This document shows positions 45,301 through 54,572 of a stretch of DNA of 64,000 bases, piece by piece. The stretch is from Tribonema minus. Lineage: Eukaryota > Sar > Xanthophyceae > Tribonematales > Tribonemataceae. How positions within the stretch are numbered: position 1 is the stretch's first letter; the number at the start of each line of letters is the position of its first letter. Position numbers and translations under genes: made by a program. Below the pieces are notes generated by a model, which searched no databases, was not told where the DNA came from, and saw only the letters and a list, made by a program, of their open reading frames with translations. The stretch covers positions 546,392 to 610,391 of the forward strand of contig JAFCMP010000546.1 of NCBI GenBank assembly GCA_017506865.1. The letters are read 5' to 3'.

Positions 45301-48300
45301 CGGCGTCGACCTTCTTGTCTGGCGATATCGGCAGGAGGTCGCGCACCATGCGCTCGATGAGGCTCTCCTGGCTCAGCACGTACCACAGCACGGAGAAGAA
45401 GAGAATCGTCTTGAACCCAACGCTCAGCAGGAAAGCCAGCACCACCAGCAGCCCCTGAACAACCTGTGGCGAGCGCGAGACGTGAAGTTGTGGCAATGTC
45501 AGTTCGGATAAGCGCCAATGAGCACCGAGACTTCGTGACAACACTGAGACGTGGTGACAAAACAAAGACCCTGGTGGCAAGTGTACTGCTGGTCGCCTTA
45601 GGGTTAGGGTTAGGGTTAGGCTCGACGCTGCGCAGGAACAACAGCACGACCAGAAGGCCCTGCACGACCTGTGGCGAGAGCGGGGAGTGACATGCTGTGA
45701 TAAACTTCAACATGAAGTGCCAGTGGCACAGCACACATTGACTTGAACCCAACGCTCAGCAGGAAGGCCAGCAATACCAGCCCTTGAACGACCTGCGCGC
45801 GGTGCAGTGAGCGAGTGTGCTGTGAAGTTGGCGACGATGTCAATTAGGGCAACTGCCAGTGAACACTGAAACTTTGTGTGACAAAACGGTTGACTCAAAC
45901 CCAACGCTCAGCAGCAAGGCCAGCACCAGCAGCAGCCACTGGACCACCTAGGGAGAGCGGGGAGTGACGTGCCGTGATGATCTTCAACATGAAGTGCAAG
46001 TGTAAGTGCTTGGCGGCACAGTTGAAACATTCAATGAACACTGAGACTTCGTGTGCGCTGACGTTACGTTGCTACAGGCGGTGCGGGCACACGCAGGTTC
46101 ACCTTGAGCGAGATGTTGGCCATCTTCTGTCCGCCCCAGCGCGCGTGCCCCATGGCCATGAGCACGTCGCCGGGGCTGATCTCCCACGACGCCAGCTGGT
46201 CGCGCAGCTTCTGCGCCACCTGCCACGGCGTTAGGCTCTCCAGCTCCTGCGCAAAGGATGGTTTGCAGCGGGGGCCAATGAGTGCAGCGCAGCCTAACCC
46301 TACCTAGCGATGCAAGGCCCAACCCTGACTAGGGATGCAACGCTTTTAATTAAAATGCTACCGTGTCAGGCTCTCCAGCACCCTGCGCGAAAGACGAGCG
46401 TGTGATGGGCCAATGAGTGTCATGATGCGCAGCTTCTGCGCCACCTGCCACGGCGTCAGGCTCTCCAGCTCCTGCGCAAAGGACGAGCGTGCAGCGGGGG
46501 CTAATGAGCGCGGTGGCGCACAGCCTAACCCTACCCCCATGCTAACCCTTCCCCTAACCCTAGCCCCAGCCCGAACCCTAGCCCTATGTTACCTAGCACC
46601 CTGCCACGCATCCGGCACACGCTACGGAGCGCAGTCTGGATCATGCGCGGCGGCCCGCAGATGCTTTTGACGCCTCTTGGCGGATGCCATGCGTGGCAAA
46701 ACCAAGAAACCGAATCAAAAGCGCAAGCAGGTTTTCCCTGCTCCGAGGCAGTGCGCTGTCTGGTGGTGCAAGAAGCGCCGTCTGCTGCGGGCTCAGAACG
46801 ACTCTCTACCGCCTATCATAAGGCCACAGCATCAGCTCAGGTTGCCAGCAGGGCTGCATGCACCGGGTGTGCGCAGCGTGACCTAACCTTAGTCCTAAAC
46901 CTAAATCTAACCCTATATCTGACAGAGACAGGAATCACACAAGTGGGCTGTCCGCTGTGCGCTGGCAGGCATGATTTGGTGTAGCAGAACAATTGGCTGC
47001 CCCCTCTCGCTCACCACGCCGCCGAGCAGCTGCGACAGCGCCTGCGACACCACCGCCTGCCCCCCCCACTGCTCCCCCCCCGCCGCCGCCGCCCCCCCCC
47101 ACCCCCCCACTGTGCACGCCCCCTCCCCCCCCTCCCCTGCCCCCTGCTGCAGCGCGTACATACCCGCCCCCCCAGGCCCCTCCCCCACTGCGTACGCCCC
47201 CCCCCCCCCGCTGCCCTCCATGAACTCAGTCACCGCGTCCCTGTTGGTCCACCAGAGGGTGCCGTTGAGGGCGTCGCGCGCGGGCCCCCACCACAACGTG
47301 CCGTTGTAGGTCGCCTCCATGCCGGCGAGCGCGTCGCGCAGCGCGTGCTCGCCCTTGAGGATGTGCTCGCTCAGCGCCTCCTTCACCTCGCGATTGTCCA
47401 TCACGCTGCGGCGAGACACAAGAGCGCCGCAACACGAAGCTTAGCCAGTTCAGCCTGCGGCAGCGCTTGGCGGTTGGGGGCAGTGCTCAGTAAGTGTGCT
47501 GCATGCCGGCGAGCGCGTCGCGCAGCGCGCGCTCGCCCTTGAGGATGTGCTCGCTGAGCGCCTCCTTCACCTCGTGGTTGTCCATCATGCTGCGGCGGGC
47601 AGGCGGGCGGAATGAGCAGCGGAATACGTGCGGGGTACAAGTGCGGGGCGACACACTTGCTCAGCGCCATCTTCTCCTCGCAGGGGTCCATACTTACCCT
47701 AATTCTAACCCTAACCCTAACCCTAAGCGACACACGGCGGAGTGAGCGGCGACGCGATGCGGCGGCACCCATCAGACAAGCTCAGAAGCCTGATTGCAGA
47801 GCTCGGCGATGACTGCAGTGCTCAGCAGAGATGTGCTCGCTGGTGCTCGTCTTATGAACGGTGGGCTTGCTGCGCGCATCAGCTCCCTTCGTTGCGGCGA
47901 CGTTGTGGCGACGAAGGAGGTTTTGGTTGTTGGTCAGGGTTAGGGTGAGCCCCACAGCAGCGTGCACAAGAGCTCAAGCAAGACAGGTGCGCTTTCAACT
48001 GCCGTCTGGCGGCGGTGCCACTTGCAGTAGCGCTCAACCGCCTTCGTCCTGAGCAATGCCACTTGCAGCAGTGCTCCACTGTCAATTTCCTGAGCAACGT
48101 CACTTGCAGCAGCGCTCAACCGCCATTGTTCCTGAGCAATGCCACTTGCAGCAGTGCTCAACCGTCATCGTCCTGAGACATGCCACTTGCGGTGGAGAGG
48201 GGTCACGCTTCCCCCAGAGACACCCTGGGTGCCGCGCTGTAAGCGTGACGGTTGAGCAGTGCTGCAGTCTGTCATTTGAGCATATCAATGATGGTGTCAA

Positions 48301-51300
48301 ATGTATGCACCGAGGGAGGGATTGCGGTGAACCAGCTGTCGCTGCCGCATTGGTATGTATGTTTGCAGCTAATTATGCAAGAGTACATGAGATGGACTGA
48401 AATCAGTCGCACTATAACACATGTCTTCCCAAGTGCACTGCGGAAATATCAAAGAACCATTGTTCCTGAAGTTGTTTTGCGCAGCTAGCATGATATCTGC
48501 GCCCGTTATATGCACCACCGCCGCACCAATCGCATGTGTCATACCTGGTGATCCACTTTGTCGCTCGCTCCGCCACGGTGAGACCCTCAAGAACGCTCTC
48601 CGTTCCCAGGAACAGAACGATGAACCCGGAGCACAGGAAGAACACGCCGATCACCACCAGCGTCGCCACCGTGTTGTCGGATATGAACCGCCGGTAGAAG
48701 AAGACGCGCCTGCCGCGCAGTCAGCAACAGCAGACACGCGGGGGCGGTGCAGCAAATGATCAGCCATGCGGTACCGTATTCGTTGTTTAAAAACCAAGTG
48801 ATGTGCAACCATTGACGTGGGGCAGCCCCCACCCCACATGAGCCGTCACAAAAGTTCAACGGAAAATGCCAATCTCAATCTCTGTTTTAACTTCTTCTTG
48901 GAGCAGAGAAAAAAAAATGCCAACAAACCAAACATGAAGCGGAGAAAACGCCTGTGTGCCGCACCTGTCGAGCACGTACACCAGCAGCAGCGCAGGCACG
49001 AGAGCGCCGCCAGCAGCCCCCAGGAGTCATCCAAAATCAAATAGAAGTAGATGATGCTGTGGCATCGAGCTTCAAGTGCTTTGAAGTAGATGACAAGTGT
49101 GCGAGTGCGTCTCGCCTGCCGAGCACGTGCGCGAGCAGCAGCGCGGGCACGGTTGCAGCCAGCAATCTCCACAGGAGCTGCTCTGCTCGCCACTCCATGA
49201 ACTTCAAGTTGAACCGACAAACTCTCGTAAAACTTCATCATCAAGCAGGAAAAAAAAAGATGAACAAACGATCGATTTCAGATAATGACTGCGCGCCGCA
49301 CCTGCCGAGCACGTACGCCAGCAGCACGAGCGCCGCCAGCAGTCCGCCCAGCAGCAGCCACCATGGCGTCAGGTGCGTGAACTTCAAGTTGAACTGACAA
49401 AAAACTCTTGTGAAGAAGATGAACTTGGATGAGTTGCTGCGCGCCGCGCACCTGTCGAGCACGTACGCCAGCAGCAGCGCGGGCACGAGCGCCGCCAGCA
49501 GCCCGCCCAGCAGCAGCCACCACGGCGTCAGGTGCAATTACTGTAGAACTTCAACTTTGGGCAGGACATAACTTCTTATAGAAAATGACCGCGCGCTGCA
49601 CCTGTCGAGCACGTACGCCAGCAGCAACGCGGGCACGAGCGCCGCCAGCAGCCCCCCCAGCAGCAGCCACCACGGCGTCAGGTGCGTCAGCAGGCTCAGG
49701 AAGCTCGCGCCGCTGAACACAGACAGCCCCACCAGTGCCCGCACCCCCAGTGCCGTCCCCCCCCCCGCCGCCCCCCCCCCCACCCCCCCTGTTGCTGCGG
49801 TTGGTGTCGGGGGCACCGGCCGCGGGCTGAGGTGGTGCTGCTGCGGCGGCGGCGGTTTCGCCATGAGGGGGGTGGTGGGGGGGGTGAGCTTGGCGGGCTG
49901 CGCGCGCAGCCCCTCGCTCATGACCTGACGAGGAGGGGGAATGACATCGAACGGTGAAACGGGAAAACGTCGGCTCAGCAGCGTTGTTCAGGAAAGGTGC
50001 GTTGTTCAGGAAGGGTGGAGGTTGCCAGAAGACTGGGTGTTCATGATGAAGTTGTACACAATGCATGCTGAGATTTATGTTCAAGATGAAGATGAAGTTT
50101 TCTGTTGGGTGGAATCACGCCAGGCCCTCGCTGATGACCCGACAAGGAGGGAATGACATCTAACAGTGAAACGGGTAAACGTCGGCTCAGCAGCGCAGTA
50201 AACCTGATGTCCTTGGGGGTGAGTGCAGTGGTGGTGTCACATGGCGCTGTGTGCTGAAGCCTGCGTATCGTGCTGTAATGCTGCCGTATCACCTGTGGCT
50301 GCGCGCGCGGCCCCTCGCTCATGACCTGACGAGGAGGCAAATGACGTTTGAATGAAGAAACGGGAAAGGTCGGCTCAGCAGCATTCGGAAGTAGCACGTG
50401 GTTCAGGGAGGGTGGAGGTGGCCACTGGCCAGGGATCCGTTTCGAGATGAAGTTGTACAGGATTGATGTTGAGGTTTATGTCAAAGATGAAGTTGCCTGC
50501 TGAGTGGAATCACGCCAGCACGGCACGGCGCTGGAGGCATACAGCTGCCATCCACTGTGGTCTTTGCGTTGGGATTAGGGCCGTCTGGACCTTGATTCTG
50601 GCCCTCCCTGTGGTGCAGCACCCTGGTTTCTCCATCTTGATATGTTGCCAGCATGCCTCCGCGCAGTACAGCGCTCGGCGCAACGAATCTGCACGCGTGA
50701 GTTCATGGGCGTGAATTCATGAATCCAGTTTCATCAGCCAATAATGCTACGCAGTATGCAGGTCGCGCTGCGCGGCCCCGTGACCATGCGGGCACGGCCA
50801 GCAGCAAAGGGCGCGTCGCTGCCGTCAAGCTGCCGCAATGGCCTCATGCGTACTTCACCTTCGTGGATGAATGTTGGAGCGCAAGGTGCGCACGCAGCAT
50901 GGCGCTTGGCAAGCAACGTGCCGCGCGGCGCAGAAGGTTGCGCAGGCACGGCCAGCAGCAGAGGGCGTGTCGCTGCCGTCAAGCTGCCGCAACGTTGTCC
51001 GATTGCCGGGAGTCATGTGTGCTTCACCTTTGTGGACGAATGTTGGAGCACGAGGTGCGCTGGTCGAACGCGCGTGTCATGCGCTAACCCTAACCCTAAC
51101 TCTAACCCCAACCCTAACCCTAACCCTCCTAACCCTAACCCTAAGCACGTACGGCGCGTGACGCTCCGGTACCGCAGCCACAGCCGATGAGTCGAGCCTC
51201 AGTGCTCCGAAATCACTTCAATGAATGCAAAAAGTACGCGCACCACTAGAGACGGCTCACTAATACCTACATGGCACGTACGCGTGCCTGCGTCACACAC

Positions 51301-52754
51301 GTGTCTTCGGCAGCAATGGCCGCTGACGCATCGGGCGCTTTGAATGGAGTTCGCTTCCGTGAATCGTATGTGTACCACTGCACTGGTTCATTGAACGTGC
51401 GTGCATAACATCATCACGCACCTGCACCGCTGCCACAACCATGGTTGTGTTGGGCCGTTTCATGCCTCAAGAACCTCTCTGTGAATGGATGTCTTCAGAA
51501 GCGTTTGTGAACCACCTCACTGATTCACAGCACATGGTGCGTACAAACATTACGTGGCCAATGACTGCAGCAGCGGCGACCACGGTTATTGAAGGAAGGC
51601 ACTTGCGGCTAAACACTTCCTTGTCACCTAGAGCTCTACGATCTTTTGATTCGTTTCCATGACGCGCACCTGTGCCGCAGCCACAATCATAGACGTATTG
51701 GGCCGCCGCTCCGGGCAGCTGATCTCCTCAATGCCCCACAGCACCACGCCCTTGGCGGACTGCAGCGCCTCGCTGATGAGCACTGCCTGCACCGCCAATA
51801 AACAAACAGATTTGAAGTTAGTGTTTCAGGTTTTGAACTTCAGCTTTTGAACCTCGCTGGGGGGCATCACACCACCACAGCAGAGCCACGGCACAAGAAT
51901 GCATCTGTTGGCGGTTCTGCCACTATGAAATCTGACGTCCGTATCCTCAGAAACACCGGTGACATTTGCTGCTGGGAAAGCCTGTTCACCAGCTTTTGTT
52001 GTCCGCATTGTCACGTGAATGAGCAACAGTGCTCTACCTGTTTTCTGCTTTGCCGGCGGCTGAGAGCAAATTCATGTTGCTGTCAACGGTCATGAAGCAC
52101 AGAGCACCAGGTTGCCACCAAACACGCGTGAACTTTGATGTTTGACAATGAACTGGTGTTGAAGTTCCGCGTCCGCGAGGGCTTCAGCAGAGAAGTGCTA
52201 AAACCTATGGATGGCACATCATATGCGTAGAGTTGCTGCTTGGACTGTGCTAATGACGAGAGACCGACAGCGACTCCAAAACTAGTGACAGCAATGGCTG
52301 TAGGCAGATCCCACAGGCGGGCGCGGACTTAGGCATGTGGTCACGCAAAACAGTGCCCAATGCCTTCAGCAGGAGCGACAGTCCATTCTGCTTTTTTGGC
52401 AGTTGTGACCTGCTGCTGTTGACAGAAATCGTAAGATCCTTTACTTTGCCAAATGTGGCAGCACATTTACAGATATAAGTGCTTACATCAGACACCCTCA
52501 TCCAGTCTCAAGAGGCTCTGCTTCACGTCATGGCATGTTCCACTCACCCACAGTATGGTGAAGAAGTAGTCCGCGAACAGCAAGTAGTTGGAGTAGAGGA
52601 TTCCAAGCATCGCCAGCGTCACCAAGTTCGCCAGAACTATGGCGGTAATGATCGGCAACACAGAGCTGCTCAGATCAAGATTGACATAGGCGCCATCGTG
52701 CACGGGCATATGGCTCAAGCCGGATCCCGGCTCGCTCCCTAACTCCTTTCTCAT
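38376..52754 (-). CDS. TMEM245: TMEM245-like AI-2E family membrane protein
   Basis: Eleven exons: 52754-52548, 51786-51670, 49924-49602, 48709-48545, 47405-47015, 46246-46103, 45463-45284, 43643-43527, 42278-42138, 41116-40940 and 38468-38376; phases all fit, giving 684 residues (human about 880). Exons 1-4 give N-terminal membrane helices (VVIGVFFLCSGFIVLFLGT). Exon 5 is a lumenal-type loop with two NGTLWW glycosylation-type sequons and a Gly-rich insert. Exons 7-10 form the AI-2E domain: LLVVLAFLLSVGFKTILFF, SIEGVFFSIPTIACFHGIIT, PVVDPYLVCLPWVAALIIGG, FAVFGVQGVFAGPLVLVL, matching the order in animal TMEM245. Its transport role is not established. An ATG at 52799 is in frame and also possible. 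The terminal exon (RTRSMGNIDDS) is preferred because it has a C-run acceptor and an upstream acceptor copy; an alternative terminal exon at 39451-39341 is also in phase. Confidence 0.88.
38640..38745 (-). repeat. Copy of the TMEM245 terminal-exon acceptor edge
   Basis: The acceptor, the first codons of the terminal exon (ASWPELI) and about 80 bases of upstream intron (plus strand 38446-38536) recur here as a direct repeat about 200 bp upstream in the gene's sense. Confidence 0.75.
38843..39452. repeat. Large inverted repeat, arms about 200 bp
   Basis: Plus-strand 38843-39046 matches the minus strand of about 39250-39452 with roughly three quarters identity, leaving a spacer of about 200 bp. 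In both arms a frame reading YSPSA(H/Y)RSW followed by a Gln/Arg-rich end and a stop is conserved. The right arm contains the alternative TMEM245 terminal exon (39451-39341). Confidence 0.7.
39122..39247. repeat. Tandem repeat of about 63 bp, two units
   Basis: Two units starting cctctgtcttgac and ending ggctgtacagaatggccc lie head to tail within the spacer of the large inverted repeat. Confidence 0.8.
39753..39787. repeat. Interstitial telomere-type array (CCCTAA)
   Basis: Five to six perfect CCCTAA units in the last TMEM245 intron. Related, more degenerate arrays occur at 40422-40590. Confidence 0.9.
40145..40800 (-). repeat. Copies of the TMEM245 exon 10 end plus donor
   Basis: The last codons of exon 10 (SLDSMASSSE) plus a GTGATG/GTAATT/GTAGTT donor recur on the minus strand near 40768-40797, 40598-40622, 40253-40280 and 40150-40165, after the true donor at 40939. 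Their spacers carry degenerate telomere-type repeats. Confidence 0.75.
41335..41745 (-). repeat. Copies of the TMEM245 exon 10 acceptor edge
   Basis: The acceptor and start of exon 10 (RIINTGVSRF; true at 41116) recur upstream near 41341-41372, 41475-41513 and 41700-41745, decaying with distance. Confidence 0.75.
42640..43110 (-). repeat. Copies of the TMEM245 exon 8 end plus donor
   Basis: The end of exon 8 (SIEFPFFSTFLS then GTGAG) recurs at about 43062-43100 and 42638-42672 downstream of the true donor at 43526. Confidence 0.75.
43640..44140 (-). repeat. Copies of the TMEM245 exon 8 acceptor edge
   Basis: The phrase ctgactcattctgtgcagtc and the exon start codons recur on the minus strand at about 43760-43800, 43828-43860, 44000-44020 and 44120-44145 upstream of the true acceptor at 43644. 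Confidence 0.6.
44640..45240 (-). repeat. Copies of the TMEM245 exon 7 end plus donor
   Basis: After the true donor (45283), 35-90 bases encoding part of LLPISPDKKVDAVRTLRQ with GTGAGC recur near 45162-45238, 44968-45057, 44848-44925, 44756-44785 and 44648-44710. Telomere-type CCCTAA words fill the spacers. Confidence 0.85.
45595..45955 (-). repeat. Copies of the TMEM245 exon 7 acceptor edge
   Basis: The acceptor plus VVQGLLVVLAFLLSVGFK recur upstream of the true exon at about 45620-45672 (after a TTAGGG array at 45600-45620), 45750-45795 and 45898-45950. Confidence 0.8.
46365..46490 (-). repeat. Copies of the TMEM245 exon 6 start
   Basis: ELESLTPWQVAQKLR with its acceptor is repeated at 46430-46476, and a shorter RVLESLT copy at 46368-46390, upstream of the true exon at 46246. 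Confidence 0.8.
46526..46586. repeat. Degenerate telomere-type repeat
   Basis: A run of cctaaccct, ccctaacccta and cctagcccta words in a TMEM245 intron. Cleaner CCCTAA arrays occur at 47696-47726 and 51083-51144 in the same gene. Confidence 0.7.
47495..47600 (-). repeat. Copy of the TMEM245 exon 5 start
   Basis: About 95 bases repeat the acceptor and first 30 codons of exon 5 (MDN.EVKEALSEHILKGE) directly upstream of the true exon at 47405, with few changes. Confidence 0.85.
48955..49545 (-). repeat. Four copies of the TMEM245 exon 3 end plus donor
   Basis: The hydrophobic end of exon 3 (LLGGLLAALVPALLLAYVLD then AG and a GTGC donor) recurs ending at about 49452, 49302, 49114 and 48966 after the true donor at 49601. 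Spacers share gaacttcaagttgaac. Confidence 0.88.
50095..50335 (-). repeat. Copies of the TMEM245 exon 3 acceptor edge
   Basis: The acceptor and start of exon 3 (VMSEGLRAQP; true at 49924) recur at about 50118-50155 and 50300-50335, with shared flanks containing ggtgaaacgggaaa-like words. Confidence 0.75.
51083..51144. repeat. Interstitial telomere-type array (CCCTAA)
   Basis: About ten CCCTAA units with small variants in the TMEM245 intron between exons 2 and 3. Confidence 0.85.
51553..51661 (+). repeat. Dispersed repeat, copy 3
   Basis: Direct copy of the 30298-30432 repeat core (ggccaatgactgcagcagcg to gtttccatga), here ending at the donor of TMEM245 exon 2 (51669). Confidence 0.75.
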
Positions 52755-53514
52755 TGCAATTGCTGCTTGCCTTCCACGTGATGAACACTTTTCGAGCAAG
52801 TTGTCAAGTCAGCTACAGTGAAGTTGACGCGCCTACTTGAGGTTCGCGCGACACCAGTTGTTGTTGTTATAGTATGCATGGCTTCTTGAACTCAATCACT
52901 GCTGATGCAACAAAAATATGCACGGAGTGGCACATCTGCACAAGGCATAATATATGATCACATGCATGGTACTGGAAGCACCGATGCGCGAGCTCTATTG
53001 GTCAATTTGGTACCCCTTGACAAGAGTGCACCACGTCATTTCTTTCATTCATGCAGCACCAGCAAGCCCCTAAGTCGGTGCCTGCTTGTAAACATCCGCA
53101 GCGCCAAGTGCCCGGCAAACCTGTGTGTTGGAGATTGGACAGCTGCCTGGCGCCAACAAAATCCCACAAAAATGATACGGCTTGGGGGTGTATTCAGACA
53201 GTTACAGGCAGTTACACCTCACAGGTTGGCACAGGTCTCAGTAGACCTGTGTAGTCGGTGTAGACCTTGACATGTGATTGAGAGCTGGCCTGACCTTAGT
53301 TGAAGGCAGGTGCAACTAGTTGGGTCACATGCCAAAGGGCACATCAAAGTAGCATGCACAGCATCAGAACCTCCCCTGCAAGCAGCAAGCCCGAACCTTG
53401 CTGTGCCAGCATTCGTCCAGCCCCAAGCCTTCCGTCTCTCAGCAGCAGAATAAAATATCCGGTAAGCGCATCGCGTTTCCTTTCGCATAACATTTCATTT
53501 GAGTTCTCTGAAGC

Positions 53515-53757
53515 GTGTCTACTTGTTTTGCTCTTCCAGCTTGCTTGTTTGCATTCATGACAGCATCACAAGGTAAGCCGCTTCAATTTGGCACCCGAAG
53601 ACAGTCCTTACCTCGTGCTAACCCCGCCCGCAAGGGCAGCAGCGTGGTGATCGCTGTCCAATGTATCACTGCTCGAATCGTGTCAAAGCCTTTCGAGGAC
53701 CCAGATTACGTAAAGCAATACGTAAAGAACAGCCGTGGGAAGCGAGTTAAACGTTAA
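53515..53757 (+). CDS. Small basic ORF upstream of the retroelement
   Basis: A small frame ending KNSRGKRVKR. The ATG at 53557 (MTASQGKPLQFGTRRQ) gives 66 residues. A pyrimidine-rich AG (ctcttccag) lies just before it, so it may be an exon. The protein is strongly basic with no recognisable domain. It differs from the host exons in lacking GCG-rich coding. It could belong to the retroelement leader or to a host gene; I cannot decide. Confidence 0.25.
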   Translation: MSTCFALPACLFAFMTASQGKPLQFGTRRQSLPRANPARKGSSVVIAVQCITARIVSKPFEDPDYVKQYVKNSRGKRVKR

Positions 53758-54572
53758 TCACGCTAGGTTCCTGCACTAGAATGCTTATGACGGGGCGGCG
53801 TAGTGGTGCACCGCTACGTCGTGACCCGCCCCCTTGATGTCAACGACGCAGTGCGTGCTGCACGGGTCTGAGCAGCAATGAACACGCAACTTCATTTAGC
53901 TGGCCTTATTCTGCGGCTCATCTGTGGTTGATGAACGTGGTCACGTGGACCCATATAGGACATCGAGGGTAGACCCGTGCGGTAGCGCGCTGTGTACACC
54001 AGCTTGCGCGCCGTACACTATCACGTCACGAACGCACCAGAGTCTCCCGGGAGAACGCGCGGAGATCCTTTAGGGGGGACACGTGATAGCTTGTGTATCA
54101 GAAGTCACAGAAACGGTAGTGACTTGTCATAGACAGTGTTAAGTGGTTGCACTCGAGAAGTCTCGAGAATAAGCGCACAAAGGGGCATGCGCTGCCACTT
54201 TTCTGGCTGTAACGGTTGCCTATGACTAGAATAAAAACCCTACCGCATGCTCTTCCTTAGTAATTTGCTCTAAAGCTGATATGACTAGCTTTTTGCAAAG
54301 AAGGGGGAGAGGAGTCTAGCTTAAGAGCAAAGCGATGCAATTTTGCTTCATGATTGTACGGCCGCAATTGTGTTGCAGAATTGACAACGCGGTCGATCTG
54401 TACAACTGCTATGTCAAACTGGCTGGCTTGCAGTTCAGAGTGCCCTAGTAGCATCAGACCTCGTGCAGAGGCGTGCGGGGCATAGACGGCTCGTGCGCTG
54501 ACAATTTAAAATCATGGTTTTGTCGTCGCACTCAGCTTCATGCGCGTGAATCGTGTGCAGGATACACCATAA
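53758..54572. promoter_or_regulatory. Probable 5' leader and LTR region of the retroelement
   Basis: No second LTR is inside the window, so the LTR edges cannot be set. The stretch holds an AATAAA-type word at 54230-54235, a small inverted repeat ctcgaga-ag-tctcgag (54152-54167), and no ORF. Position directly before Gag suggests that it contains the 5' LTR and primer binding site, but I found no convincing tRNA-complementary site. Confidence 0.35.

Noticed and set aside
49551..50084. Pro-rich minus-strand frame overlapping TMEM245 exon 3
   Set aside because: It is an out-of-frame shadow; the exon 3 frame continues into conserved TMEM245 sequence with correct phase.
38376..52754. Bacterial AI-2E transporter acquired by lateral transfer
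   Set aside because: Exon structure, exon order and specific matches fit eukaryotic TMEM245; no sign of recent bacterial origin.
53700..54572. Defined 5' LTR with TG...CA ends and tRNA primer site
   Set aside because: The matching 3' LTR lies outside the window and no convincing primer-binding complement was found, so boundaries would be guesswork.
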